This document shows, piece after piece, positions 41,905 to 54,307 of a stretch of 64,000 nucleotides of DNA (positions within the stretch are counted from its first letter, which is position 1; each line of letters opens with the position of its first letter). A model generated the notes under the pieces. The model was not told where the DNA came from. It ran no database searches and saw only the letters and a list, made by a program, of their open reading frames with translations. Origin of the DNA: Cyathus striatus (taxonomy: Eukaryota > Basidiomycota > Agaricomycetes > Agaricales > Nidulariaceae); the NCBI GenBank assembly GCA_025738555.1, contig JAOVFP010000005.1, positions 5,518,001 to 5,582,000 on the forward strand, read 5' to 3'. The position numbers and the translations under genes were made by a program.

Positions 41905-44893
41905 TCATCGACGGCGTTCATATCCCTTGTCACGTTCCCTATCGCGATAACTTCCACCGCGTTCTCTGGAGTCGTCTCTCCTGCGCATATGCGGGGGAGG
42001 GGACCTCCTTCCGTTTCTCATCATGTGAGGTAGTGGAGACCTGGATCGAACATTCCCACGACCACCTCCATACCTAGCACGAGGTGATGGGGAACGAGGC
42101 CGACCACCACCAGAGCGAGGTGGAGGAGAATCTCGACGACGGGGAGGGGCATCCATATCTACATCCTTATCTTCCTTCTTGATTGGAGGCGGAGAAATAT
42201 CTCTTTTGCGAGGAGGTGGAGAAATGTCCCTCTTGCGCGGAGGTGGTGAAATATCCCTCTTGCGCAGGGGTGGAGATTCGGAATCATGTCTACGACGAGA
42301 AGGTGGGGAATCCGCTGGGCGGCGAGGAGAGCCACCCCTACGACGAAGAGGTGGGGAGTCCACTCTGCGACGGGGAGGCGGGGAATCAATTCTGCGATGG
42401 GGAGGAGAATTGTCCCTGCGACGGACTGGAGGTAGGGAATCGTCTCTACGACGAGGGGGAGGGGAGTCAGCCCTGCGACGAGGCGGCAGTGAGGGCGAAC
42501 GAGACACTACACGACGGCGCGGGGGAGGAGACTCCGAGTCATCCTTACCACGCCTGCGAGGTGGACTTCGCGACGGTGTCCTGAAGTCATCGCGTCCCCT
42601 GCGACGGGGAGGAGTGGAGCTGCGCCGTCTGCGATGACGGTCAATTGATGAAGCGGAGTCTGACTCTGAGTCGGAATCGCTGTCACTGTCGCTGGAAGTT
42701 GTTGTATCTGATTCATCTGAATCAGATGACGAAGACTCTGCTTCCAGCATGGCCCGTCGTTGCTCCATGATGAGTCGAGGTGCATTCTACATTACAACCG
42801 ATCAGAACTTTGTTTGAATACAAAGAAACGTAAAAATGAAGTCGCACCTTCAGATACTCTCTCATATCCTCCGTAACAAGGCCCAGCCCAATACTTGTAA
42901 AGTAATTGATAGCGAACCTAGTGTTCTTCGGAACATCCGTCGGGAACATGCCTTCGCAAGCTCTCTTAACCTCAGGATCCTTGAACCGTTCCGCGAGCGT
43001 TTTGAGACCCATATTCTCCATCATCTCCTGCATAAGGATTTTGATGAAGATACGGCTACTCGAGGTAGTGTCGTCTTCGTTGACCTTTACGCACTCGAAT
43101 ACTACCCAAGAGATGGCGTCGGTTGCCAACAGGTGGCCAAAGAACCGAGCAATATTACGCAAACGGTTAGTCTCGTAACGATGGATTGTAGTGTAATAGT
43201 TGGTGAAGGCCTCCTCGAAGGCGTCGGTCCAAACGCGGTTAAGTTTGCTGAAACGTTCGCCAATAAGTCCGTAGAAGGTGGAATAAGACCGCTCCTGCGA
43301 GCAACACTCAATGACCATGTTCACCATCTCGATCTAATGAATGGTAAGTGAAAGTCCAGGGACGATGGCGGTAGAACTATACGGACCTCTTCACCCTCTT
43401 GAAGTTGAACTTTCAACAGCTTGTGAACAGCTTCTTCGTAGTTCAAGGCATTCATGATAGTTAGATAAATAATACGGCGCAAGTTGACCAAGTTTGTCTC
43501 GGTCCTATCTTCAATGCCAGGTTTGTCTTCAACGACTTCATTCTCATCCTCACTAGACTCGTCTTCTGAACTATCAGTTTCTTCATCCGAATCTTCTCCA
43601 AGGATTTCAGCCCTGATAGATTTGTATTTTTCCTCGTTTTCCATGTACTTGGGATCAAACTTGAAAATATCTGCAAAGACCAGTCAGCCGATCGCTTCTC
43701 ATGTCACTTCACATAAAACACGTACTCAGCCCATCCTGAACCTGAAGCTCCTCCTCAAGCTGAATCTGATGCGTAATCTGCTCATCTTCCTCCACTAGAT
43801 CCAACCCTTCCGGCAAGATCGGGTTGTCCTTGAACTTGTCCTTGCGAACCTGCATCAACACTTCAATCATGTACTGAACACGATGGCTGATATTTCCCTC
43901 GTTCAAAACGGCGCGGAAGCGTTCGAATACGGTTGCTGTAGCTTTGGGAGAATTTTCGGTCAGGAAGGCACCGACCTCACGCATGAAGCCGACGGCAATC
44001 TCGATTGAGTCATCTGTGGGGCGTTCAAGGAGAAGAACGAGGATTTGCAGGGCAATGATTTCGTGTGCTATCGTTTGGTTGACTAGGTGAGCAATGAATG
44101 TCGTGGTGGAATGACAAACGATCTGACACATCCGTCAATGAAAGTTTGCAACAGAGGAGTACACTTATGTCATACCTTGTCATTTCTTTTGAAAGCACGA
44201 CGGAATTGACTGATTAAGCGAGTAAGAAGAAGTTCACCAACTTGAGGCAGTTTCGTGTTGATAATGGCAACCAAAGCCGCAAAGACAGGTGTGAACGGCA
44301 AACTGGACGATTGGGCTTTCATAACACTCCTGGAGAACAACCCACGTCCGCGAATAAGGTTTTCCTGAAAGAGCTCCGGGACCACTTGCTTGATATTTGC
44401 AATGTTGACTCGATTGACAATACCAGTAATGGACTTGCGCAGTGCGTCCCATGTCATGCGTTGATATTCAGGACTGTTTTTGTCTGAGGATGCAGCCTCC
44501 TGCATTGCCCTCAGACGGGCAGGGGGATGTAGACGCCTCCGGACCTGGACCCTGCGAGCTTTGCAAATTCAGCTCGTGCATCAGCGCCCTTGTCCACCTT
44601 GGGCTTTTCTGATTTTTCGAGCTCCATGGCAGCGACTCGGGCAGCGAGCTGGCGCTCTCGCTCGGCTTTTCGAACTGGATCCACATCCATTACTCTCGGA
44701 AGGTCTACCTTCGCAGGCGGTGAACGGGACCTGCGACGGCTTGAAGGGGGTGCGCCGTCGACTTCCATAGAACGAGAGCGCGACCTGTACAGATTTTGTC
44801 AATGACTTATTCCATTAAGTACTACATAAGAACATGCCTCTTTCTTTTTTGAGGGGAATCGGTATTAGGGGGGTTCATAACAGCAGCAGACAT
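41905..44893 (-). CDS. cwc22: Pre-mRNA splicing factor Cwc22
   Basis: Six exons (44893-44838, 44784-44176, 44122-43726, 43670-43387, 43333-42848, 42786-41905) give 904 residues after one base is restored. The MIF4G domain starts near MTWDALRKSITGIVNRVNIA and includes RGRGLFSRSVMKAQ, VGELLLTRLISQFRRAF and HSTTTFIAHLVNQ. An acidic linker separates it from the MA3 domain (LRRIIYLTIMNALNYEEAVH, MVIECCSQERSYSTFYGLIG). The C terminus is a long RS-like region with repeated SPPPRRR units. By family knowledge Cwc22 is a core spliceosome protein that recruits eIF4AIII and starts exon-junction complex assembly. One C is missing in the run at 44522-44526, between GGVYIP and PARLRAMQ. The first intron has a GC donor (AG|GCATGT). 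Loss of function would be lethal, so the frameshift is probably a sequence error. Confidence 0.93.
42120..42620 (-). repeat. coding tandem repeat, RS/SPPPRRR region of Cwc22
   Basis: About 20 degenerate units of 18-27 bases encode SPPPRRRxDS-like heptads to nonamers. Three nearly identical units (KRDISPPPR) sit together at about 42183-42265. The antisense strand is open over the same stretch because of the repeat composition and should not be read as a gene. Confidence 0.8.
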
Positions 44894-45328
44894 GGTTGGA
44901 AAGACGGTCGTCACTGTAGAGAACAGCGAACAAGTCAATTGCGGCACAGCACAATACCGGACAGACTGGAGCCAACTTGTTTGTGAATGTTTGGCTAGCA
45001 CCTGATTCCACTGATTCGACTTGGATTCGACGCTCTAGACGACGTCGACGAGGACTCCGCTGAGCTTGGACCAAGTACTTCATGTAAGTATGTTCTGAAA
45101 TGTGAAATGAATAAACTTCGCAATATCATATCTTTCAACCACCTTGTGACTGTGACTGTCTGTAGTGCTCGCCGGGTACGTCTGTCAGCGTTTGGGGAAA
45201 CCTAATCACATGGGCTATTTCACTTTGCTTATAAGACCTTGCGACATATTTCTCAGTGCTTATTCAATCCCGAGGTTATTAGCAGACGAAGGACTCTAAA
45301 TACTCACGCTGGACATACGCTTGGTACC
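44894..45328. promoter_or_regulatory. divergent promoter, cwc22 and LACTB2-like gene
   Basis: 435 bases between two start codons that point apart. No TATA box is clear. Short frames inside are not supported. Confidence 0.4.
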
Positions 45329-46548
45329 ATGGAGAAACTGGAGATACTTCCTTCTATCACTAGAGTTGGCGCCATTTGATTTATTTTCGAGTGCTAAACT
45401 AACATCTCATACACAGATAAGCGAGAACGTTGTGAGAGTCCTTGGTCAGGTAAGCCAGTGTTGTATCTATAGGCATAACTCATACGAGGCTAAAACTTGT
45501 CTTTACAAAAGAATCCTGGCAAGTTCACATTACAAGGTACATTTGACTTTGATCTACGATGTCTCTGGCTACTAGGCTTATCTACGTTAATTAAGGAACC
45601 AATACATACATCATCGGGAAACAAAATCCCCACATCCTCGTAGACACAGGCGAAGGCCTCGAGGAATACATTCCGGTCCTAGAATCTGCCCTACGTGAAA
45701 TAGCACCCCCTACCAACTCAGCCCAACCAGACGTCTCCGACATAATCATCTCCCACTGGCACCACGACCACGTCGGCGGACTTCCCACAGTACTCACACT
45801 CCTTCACAAGCTCTGGAAAGAACGTAATGGAGACGCGCCATATTCCCCTCCCCGACTACATAAATACCCTATACCTCAGGGCACAAAGATCGAAAGCATA
45901 AACAATCATCATGCATTCCCGTCCATAATCGACTCGCTCCCCTACGAACTGTATACCCCCGCGTCCACTGGAGCATTCCACGACCTGCACGACTCTCAGT
46001 CCATTGGATCTTCCTCCTTGCAGGTGCTTTATACCCCAGGGCATACAGTCGACTCGATATGCCTCCACATCCCCGACGACTGCGCGCTCTATACGGCGGA
46101 TACAGTCCTAGGGCAAGGAACAGCCGTCTTCGAAGACTTATCCACATACATGAACAGCCTAAACAAGATGCTCGATTTTTCTTCTCCTTCCTCCCCTAGT
46201 GGCGAGTCATACGTCCAGGTATATCCTGCCCACGGACCGATCATACCTAATGGAAAGGAAATAATTGCAATGTACATCAAGCACCGACTTGAACGCGAAG
46301 CGCAAGTGTTACAGGTGCTGAAAACGGAGGCTTTGGTAGAGGACGAAGCGGAAGGTTACTGGACGACATGGACGATCGTGAAGAAGCTGTATGCAGCATA
46401 TCCTGAGTCATTGTGGCTTCCCGCTGCTCGTGGTATTGATTTGCATTTGAGGAAGCTCGAGGTGGATGGATTAGTGAAGCAGGTTGGTGGCGAGGGGAAG
46501 GATATCCAGTGGACGATTGTGCTTAGTACTTCCACACCCGCTTTGTGA
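45329..46548 (+). CDS. LACTB2-like metallo-beta-lactamase-fold hydrolase
   Basis: Exons 45329-45364, 45417-45449, 45512-45536 and 45596-46548 give 348 residues. The zinc motif is HWHHDHVGG (HxHxDH), followed by TPGHTVDSICLH with the third His, YTADTVLG with the bridging Asp, and PAHGPII with the last His. The N terminus VVRVLGQNPGKFTLQGTNTY is characteristic of LACTB2 proteins, and a winged-helix tail follows. The first three exons are only 36, 33 and 25 bases and are fixed by this conserved peptide. By family knowledge human LACTB2 is a mitochondrial single-strand RNA endonuclease; a comparable fungal role is inference. I see no clear targeting peptide. It converges with eEF3. Confidence 0.9.
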
Positions 46549-47044
46549 GATGTAAATTAGTGTAACGAATTTGTTGTACAGTACCCAAGAGTTCACCTCA
46601 CAGTTGAAAGCTCGAATTCGAACTATATGATAGTATATACAGATGCACACGTATGGGGCCCGTCCACTGTCTTGCAGCCTCTGAACCGTCTCTAGACATT
46701 TTGTTACAATCAAGTAAGATTCTAGTGAAGTCAGGTATATATAAAAATTGACATCGAACATACCTTAGGTTTCCGCCGCACAACATACATAGGTATCTTA
46801 ACAAAGTTATGATAACTCCACTTACCTTGTCAAAGGGTTTAAAATAATGTGAACTTCAGGTTTACGCAAAATGTAGAAAAGAATAAAAATGCATTCAGTA
46901 AAATACGATTAGAAAGCAGACATGATACATAGACAACAACAATAAGACATGACACATACAGAGACAGAAATCCTAACGAAGATGTGACGGCATAGTACAA
47001 GATCATAGACGGGGAAAGAGAAAGGGAAAAGAGAGACAAGTGGC
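46549..47044. other. 3' flanks of LACTB2-like and eEF3 genes
   Basis: Convergent 3' regions, AT-rich, with TATATATA near 46736 and A-rich stretches near 46870-46890. No gene or RNA recognised. Confidence 0.5.
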
Positions 47045-50000
47045 TTAAAGCTCCTCATCAGTGAAGACCTCCTCACCCCTCTTCCTTCGTGCAATACGAT
47101 CCTTCTTCGCCTTACGCGCCTCCGCGGACGTTAACTTCTTCTGCTTCTTGTTCTCAACCTTGTTGCCCATGGCATCATACTGGACCTCCTCCTCACCATC
47201 CTTCTTATCAATTCTGGGACCAGCACCCTGTCCTTCAACCCAGTTGTGGCCAGAGGCCTCGAGACGACCGTCGCGCATAGCCCAGACTTCCTTGCAGATG
47301 GATTCTGAGAAGTCCCTGTTGTGGGTAATGACGAGGACACCACCTTCGAACGCCTTGAGAGCCTCAATGAGCGCAGCGAGCGACTCACGATCGAGGTAGT
47401 TCGTAGGCTCGTCGAGGCACATGACGTGGGGACGGCGCCATGTAGCAGCACCAAGAACAATCTTGACCTTCTGACCACCAGAAAGACCACGCATGGTGTT
47501 GTGAGAGACAAACTCGGGCTCAAGACCGAAGTCAGCCATGTGCTTCTCAATCTCCCTACGAACAAGGGGACGGAGGAGACCGAGGCGCTGAGCCTCACGA
47601 GTATCAACCTCGATGACCTTCTTCTCGAAACCACGCTTGACGAGCTCGTCACGAGGAAGCCAGATGTTCTCGGAAGAGCTGAGGTTCTTGAACGAAACCT
47701 CATACTCGTAAGATTGCTTCAGCTTCTTGCGAGCAATGATCTCGTCGATGATGCGCTTCTGTCCCTCGATAACGATGTTAGCACCCTCCTTCATCTTCTT
47801 CTCTTCGTCCTCAGAGATTTGACGGTTAGCCTTGCTCATCTCCTCCAAATCCTCACCGGTCTGGTAACGCCACAACATGTACTCAAGGGGAGTTTTGTCG
47901 AGATGGTTATCGATATGGTGGAAAGCATGCTGAGCAACGTAACCGATGACCAAGTTAGGATGCTTCCAAATCTCACCACCTTGTTCTGCTCCATGTCGCC
48001 AATTAGGAGCTTGACGAGAGTAGACTTGCCGGAACCGTTGGGACCAAGGACGGCAACACGGGAAGAAAGTGAGACTTGGAGAGTGATATCGTGGAGCTGC
48101 TGAACTGCTGATCCGGGGTATTGGAAGCCGACCTTGCGCATCTTCAACAGTGACTTCTCCTTGGTCTTGACACCTTCAAGCAGAGGGGGGTCTGGGAGCT
48201 TGAACTTGTAGTCCTCGGCGGCTTCGAGAGTGTAATAAGACTTGCCTCAGGAACTTGCTGAACGAACTTCTCGAGGTTACCGCGGTATCTCTTGAGCTTA
48301 AAGCGGTTAAGGTGGAGAACGTCGGTGATGGTGTTGTTGAGGAAGCCGGAGTCGTGAGAAACAATGACTATAAAAACGTATCAGTATAAAGCCAGTTAAA
48401 AGACTAGAAATAGAAACGTACTGGAAGTGCAGGTCTTAAGATTGGTAAGGTAGTTCTCGAGCCAAGCGACGTTAACAACATCCAAATGATTGGTAGGCTC
48501 GTCGAGCAAAAGAATGTCAGCCTTGAAAAGCATGGCCCTAGCAAGGGCGAGCTTCATCTTCCAACCACCGGAAAGAGAGCCAATAGCCTGTGCCTGGCGC
48601 TCATCGCTGAAACCGACCGAAGCGAGAGTCTCAACGACCTCATCCTTGCCAACCTCAACACGCTTGTCGCTGAGAATGAACTCCAGGACGGAAGTCTCCT
48701 CCTCGGAACCATCGATGTCGTGCTCGACGTAGAAGGTACGAACCTCATCGGGGGAGGGGAAGCCCTCGACTTGACCGTTGGTGATGGCGCGCATGAGAGT
48801 GGATTTTCCAGTACCGTTCTTACCGCAGAGACCATAGCGATGGCCACGTTTGAGACGAAGAGTAGCGGTGTTTAAGAGAATCTTAGCACCGTAGGCGAGC
48901 GAGAACTGGCAGTTGCACAGATCCTCACCCTCTTCCTCGTCCTCAGGAACCTCGTGGTCATCACTATCCTCAGTGGCGGAGCGAACAACCCATTCACGAG
49001 CAACAGCGATAGAGTCAACGGTAGCGTTGATGAAAGCAAGGTAAGGAGCGAGGGTATCCCACTCAGGAACATCGAAGTTCTTGGAAATAGTGAGGTTGGT
49101 GGCAAGGTTCGCGGCGTACATTGTGTCGAGGTTGCCAGCAGAGATCTCAGCACCGAACTTCTTGTAAATAGCGACGAGCGAGTGAGCAAGCTGCTTCTCA
49201 TCAGCGTGCTTAATGGGAGTGAGATCAGTTCCATCGCTCTCCTCCGGAATCTTGCCGACTTGACGGAGAGTAGCAATGGCCCTACCAACAACGCTACGAG
49301 CTTCAGGGTCACCAATGGTGGTCTCGACCTTGATAAGACCAGGAAGAAGCTTGGGAATGAAAGGTCGGACAGTGACATGCGAATCGACGAGCTTGGCCAT
49401 GTTGTCGACGATGCTAAAATTGGAGATCAGTAAAGATAACGATAGGAAATAAAATCGAAGATACGTACACAGCGACCTTACGCTTGGTGGCAGTGAGCTT
49501 CTCGTTAAGACCACGAGAGAGCAGGGGAACCATGAGGGATAGGGTGGGGGAATCTACTTCTGAAACGAATGTGGTGGCCGAGAGGAGCTGAATGGTGTTC
49601 GGAACCTCTTCGACGGGATTAATGAGAGCCTTAATAAGTGCAGGAATAAAGCGTTCGATGTCCTTGTTAGAAACTAAAGCACAGGCTTGCTTAAGGGAGT
49701 CCCGGGCAGCATCCTTGACGTCCTTCTTAGTATCCCAGATAGCCTCGGCGAGGATGGGGACAATATCGGGCATAAGCTTGGCAGTCTGGACAGGTGCGCT
49801 CTTGACGAGTTGGTTGAGAGCGACGATAGAGCCAGTCTTGACCTGCCATTTGCCAGCAGTTTTGATTTCGTGAAGAAGGGCGGGAAGGATGAGAGCAGTT
49901 GCCCAGGGGTTCATGTTAGAGACATACACCTTCACGGCTTCGACAGCAGCTGTCCTGACAGCCGGCATCTTGTCGGCAAAAGACTCGAGAAGGGCATTGT

Positions 50001-50328
50001 AGATGCCAGAGTCGATGAAAATGGGCTCGAGAGCCTTGATGGCTGCAGACTTAGAGAGTCCAGCGATGGCACTGGCAGCACCTTCGCGAGCAGCGGGAGA
50101 TTTTTTGTCGGCGAGAGCCTTAATGACGGCATCTGCAAAACCAGCGGCCTGGAGAGCACTGGGGCCTTGCTTTTCGGCGGCAGCAGCGAGTACACTGACA
50201 GCGGAGTCGCGGGAAGATTTGTCAGCGACAAATAGCGCCGAGATGTCGACCTGGCCTTCAACTGGAGCAGCAGAGGCCTTGAGAGAGACGGGAATGGAAG
50301 CAGCAGCAGAAGCGGTGACAGCAGGCAT
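47045..50328 (-). CDS. TEF3: Translation elongation factor 3 (ABCF-type ATPase)
   Basis: Three exons (50328-49469, 49413-48422, 48367-47045) give 1058 residues after two single-base corrections. The N terminus is a HEAT-repeat array, then a four-helix region. The first ABC domain has GLCGKNGTGKSTLM (Walker A), LSGGWKMKLALARAM (signature) and ILLLDEPTNHLD. The second has LGPNGSGKSTLVKLL, the chromodomain-like insertion with NIWLPRDELVKRGFEKK, LSGGQKVKIVLGAA and MCLDEPTNYLD. The C terminus is Lys/Arg-rich and binds ribosomes in yeast. By family knowledge eEF3 is fungal, essential, and drives late translocation and E-site tRNA release. Missing bases: an A near 48242 (QVPEA|KSYYTLEAAED) and a G near 47979 (EQNK|GGEIWKHPNLVIGY). 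Both are in homopolymers, so sequence error is likely. Gene symbol follows the basidiomycete usage; yeast calls it YEF3. Confidence 0.96.
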
Positions 50329-51032
50329 GTTTGAATGCTATTGGGAAGATTAGATGATGAAGAGGTATAACTGAAATCAAGACGTACGATGATAGAAGAA
50401 ATTGTGGTAATTTTTTAGAAGACTAATTCGTTAAGCAATACTGTAACAAGAGACAAAGTACGCTCTATTCTCTAATGTGGCAGAAGCCTGTGGAGGTCAA
50501 GTCAGTAGGAGGAGAGGGGGCGGACGGAGACGTACCTCTATGAAGGAGGAAGAAGAAAAGAAAAAGGGATGAGTGGGAGGTAAGGGACCTCTGATCATAA
50601 GCTGGGCTCTTTTATCAGCTGTCGGGGTTTGAAAAAATTGTATGGCATCGAATCATTGAATCATGTTATATCAGCGAGCCGAGCGGGCCAATCTAAACCA
50701 CGTTCGCGGCGACTCGTCCGGTGACTCGCTCTGCCCCAGTCCTCTCTCGATCTTCCCAGACACAGCGTTCACCAGCACCTTCCATCGTTGTTCCAGCATC
50801 GCATCTGTCATTAGGTCATAATCCCTGAGGCTTGATGCACCACCTCCCCTATCGCTAATTTCAAGCCCGTAAATCGGATGCAACTTGCGAGGCACTGGTA
50901 TGCGGGGCCCCAGATTTTCGAATTGCAGTCGAACATAGGTCCATTTATTCTAGTACATACATGCCTCCTTGACAACAATGCACGGGTTATATATAAGTAT
51001 CCATCACCCGAGAATACCGCGATTCCTCAACC
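50329..51032. other. eEF3 promoter and 3' flank of the V-ATPase gene
   Basis: Upstream of eEF3 lies G/A-rich sequence on the plus strand (50505-50590), that is C/T-rich on the coding strand, typical of highly expressed fungal genes. A minus-strand frame of 74 codons at 50671-50895 has no support. Confidence 0.5.
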
Positions 51033-54000
51033 TTATTCCTTGCTGTCGATGCCAGCGAAGCTGAGCGGGGTGAATGCCTATAAATGGTTCCGTATGTCGG
51101 TGTCAGTAACCGCCGATAGCGGATCCATAGGGTACGTGGCAATGTAAAAAGGAAGACACGCACATATCCTCCACCTTCGAAATGCTTGCTGTTGGCTTCT
51201 ACCCAATGTAGTCGCAGTGCGTGTAAGAATGCGGATAGACCCTGCATTGACAACCATTCCATCAATCAGGTGGTGTCCTAAACCCCTTTGAACACAAAAG
51301 AAATACCGACCTCCATGATACACAGGATGAATACAGTCGCAGCGAACCAGAACGCTCCCATAAGTAGTAATCCAATCCAGCCAAATATGGAACTGAACGT
51401 GTCTGGCCCGAGCACAAAAGCAAGAGTCATGTTCCACAAAACCTCAGACAATTGAGCATGTGCCAATGAAAGAGCCCACAACCGTAAGTATGAGGCTGTA
51501 TGCGAGATACAACCCAGGCAGAATTCAATCGTATGAATTACTTGATGAATTACGACTTCACCAAAGTCATGCTGCTCCTATACGATAAATCGAGTCAGTC
51601 CATCATTCAGCGGATCGGAAGGGGCTCAGGAACCGAAAACTATGCTCCAAAGAACCAAAAATATATGCAAATGCAAAAATGCCGCAGAGGATATTGATAA
51701 TAATGACAAACTTAAACTTACCTCTCCTTCGTGAGCTGCTTCAGCAATTGCACGTCCGTTGCCTTCTTCTTCTCCCTCGAGTGCATCGTCGGAGCTGTCA
51801 CGGGGTGCATCATCGCCGTGGCCGAGACCGACATATCCTTGACCATGCACCCGCTTCATGTCTCTCCAGACAAGATATGGCTTAGTAATCAATAACCACG
51901 GAACGCAAATACCCGCCAGCCCTAACAACACGGCCTGAACGAAACCCTGCCCACGGTAGAGTTGCGTTCCAGGTTTTACACTTCCCGGCTCCAAGAACAT
52001 TGCAATGAGCATATTCAATAACGACGGAGGCGCAGTTGAAGACTTTGACCAATCGATCGACCACTTGTAGAGAATGCAGATCACGAGATAGCCGAATATC
52101 GATTGGAGGAAAATCATCTGTGGGATGAAATTCGTGTAGATATCAACTGGTCTTTTGAACCTGATATGATTAGGCAATTGCAAGCACAGTGCGAAAGTCA
52201 TCTAAAATGAACCATAAAATGTTGGCGATACAATCAGTTGCACATGCTGATACGAACGTACGTGAATAACACCCAAAACGATGGACATCTTCATCTTGTA
52301 CGAGTTGCTAAACACAAGCCCATTATCTGATCCATGCCAGGCTGGGTCCAAACCGAACGGGTAACGATGCTCGCTTAACTCGCCTATAACCGTGCCGTTC
52401 GTTTCTGGGAATGTCCAGCCCGAATGGAAAAGATGCAACGTCTTCGAGAAAATGTCGTTGTAAATCAAGCCGGTATAGATCGAAAATGCGCCCATGAGAA
52501 GAATAATGTAACGACCGCTGCATGTATCAAAAAAAGAAGGGTCAGCAAAAAACTCGTGTATTCATACATTTCATTGACGTACTAGAAAAACTGGCCCATG
52601 ATCTGAAACGAACGGTGAGCATTTACAACGTTCTGGGGATTAATACAAGGTGACTTCTTACCTCGCCCAAATCCGCCTTTGCCAATCTTCGCTCGGCAAG
52701 GATCATGTAAATGGCTGCAACAAGGATAATCGTGCCATGTCCAATATCTCCGAACATAACCGCGAAAAGGAATGGGAATGTGATAACAGCGAATAGACCT
52801 GGATTGACTTCCTCATAAGCAGCAATACCGTAACTATCCATGATTGTCTGGAATCCCTCGGTAAACTTATTGGTCCTGTGGAAAGTTGGCGGCGTCTTAT
52901 GCGTGCGTAGCTCGTGAAGGATGGGCGGAACACTTGTTCCAGATTCCTCCTGCACTTGATTGTAATTAATAAAACATGTACCTGATTCATATTGAACGAT
53001 TGGCTTACTGTTGCATGTCGCAAGGCCAACTGGATAGTTGTAATATCGCGAGTAGGTGCCCAACCTTCGGCAATTAGAGTCTTCCTACGGACATCATAGT
53101 TGAATAAGTTCAATGTCTCGTAAATCATCTTCTCTTTCTTAACAACATCCTGCCAACTCCTGAGGCTCTCGCCAATCCTGACGAGCTCTTCGCGTCTGCT
53201 AAGCCCAGTGTTATATAGTACTGTCTCAAGGTCCTCAAGACGTTCCGTGACCTCCTTCAGGGACTCGGCACGCTTGTCGGCATTAGGGTCAATAGGATAG
53301 AGTTCTGCACTCATGGACACTGCAACCTTGCGTATTTTGGCGAGAAGGGCATCGCCATGCGCGAAGATGATGAAAACGTTTTTCCATGTTTCCTGGCCAG
53401 TGGAGGAGTCGATGAAGGGCTCGGTAATGTCTGTGTGATTCATGTAGAGATTTCCACGAAGAACTCGCCACAGAACCCTTTCGAAGGTTGGAACACGAGA
53501 ACGCTCAATAGTCCCAGCAACAAATCTACTATGCTATGAGATTTGCCGTCATAAAAAGCAGCAATGCTACTCACTCGAGATCAAATCCAGCACTTGCAGG
53601 GGCATAAGCACTCTCACGATCATCATGCTGAAGCAGAGGTGCAGAACTATCGTCGAAGGAAGTCCTAATATCCGTTTGGTGGCCTTGAGCCTGGACATGT
53701 GTAAGAAACTGATGACAATCACGACAAGTGGTAAGGTACCTTCTCAAAGAACTGAGCGGTTTCTTTCAGGACATAACGAGCTTCAATAAGTTCTTTAGCC
53801 CTCTTGCTAAGGTCATCGTAGCTGTTATTCATGCTAACAAGTCTCCTTTCGCGTTCAGACAGTGTTGTATCCAACTCGTCTATGGTATGCGCAGCACGGG
53901 GGCCCACGGTAATGAGCGGGGCGGAGTCATAGAGAGGTCGAATAGGAATGACGTCCTTTTCCTTTTCAATCTGCTCTGCAAAGAAGCGAACTCGACGAGC

Positions 54001-54307
54001 CATTTCATCGATGCGTCGAATTTCGCCAACAAACGAACGTTGGAAAGGGTTGACATTGGGGTTTAACTAGAACCGACATTTCATCAGCGTACTGAGTCAA
54101 GGGTTACGCTTACATTGTACCCACATCTTTGAATTGTACATTGCCCAACTCGCCGAGCTCTGCGACGGCGTCATGAGCAACCTCAGTTGGCACGAACAGC
54201 TGTACCAAACTCATCTGTTCCGAGCCTGCGTCCACGCGTCAGTCTCATGCCTCAAGTCAAAACTGGATGAAACACAAACGGAACAGGCTCGGATACTCGT
54301 CCGCCAT
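51033..54307 (-). CDS. vph1: V-type ATPase 116-kDa subunit a (Vph1/Stv1)
   Basis: Twelve exons (54307-54280, 54225-54125, 54066-53740, 53690-53575, 53525-53009, 52949-52662, 52602-52583, 52517-52262, 52201-51722, 51577-51311, 51241-51164, 51077-51033) give 840 residues with no frame problem. The N-terminal cytosolic half begins [20 protein letters not shown], the conserved family start. The membrane half has [49 protein letters not shown] sequence (here [20 protein letters not shown]) with the Arg needed for proton transfer, and [15 protein letters not shown]. By family knowledge it forms the proton half-channels of the V-ATPase in vacuole or Golgi. The seventh exon is only 20 bases (reading IMGQFF). 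Yeast has two paralogs; most filamentous fungi have one. Confidence 0.95.

Noticed and set aside
42179..42637. 152-codon frame antisense to the Cwc22 RS tail
   Set aside because: Created by the repeat; it is an arginine/glycine-rich shadow with no independent support.
47321..48103. 260-codon frame antisense to eEF3
   Set aside because: A shadow of strongly codon-biased coding DNA. The sense strand carries ABC motifs.
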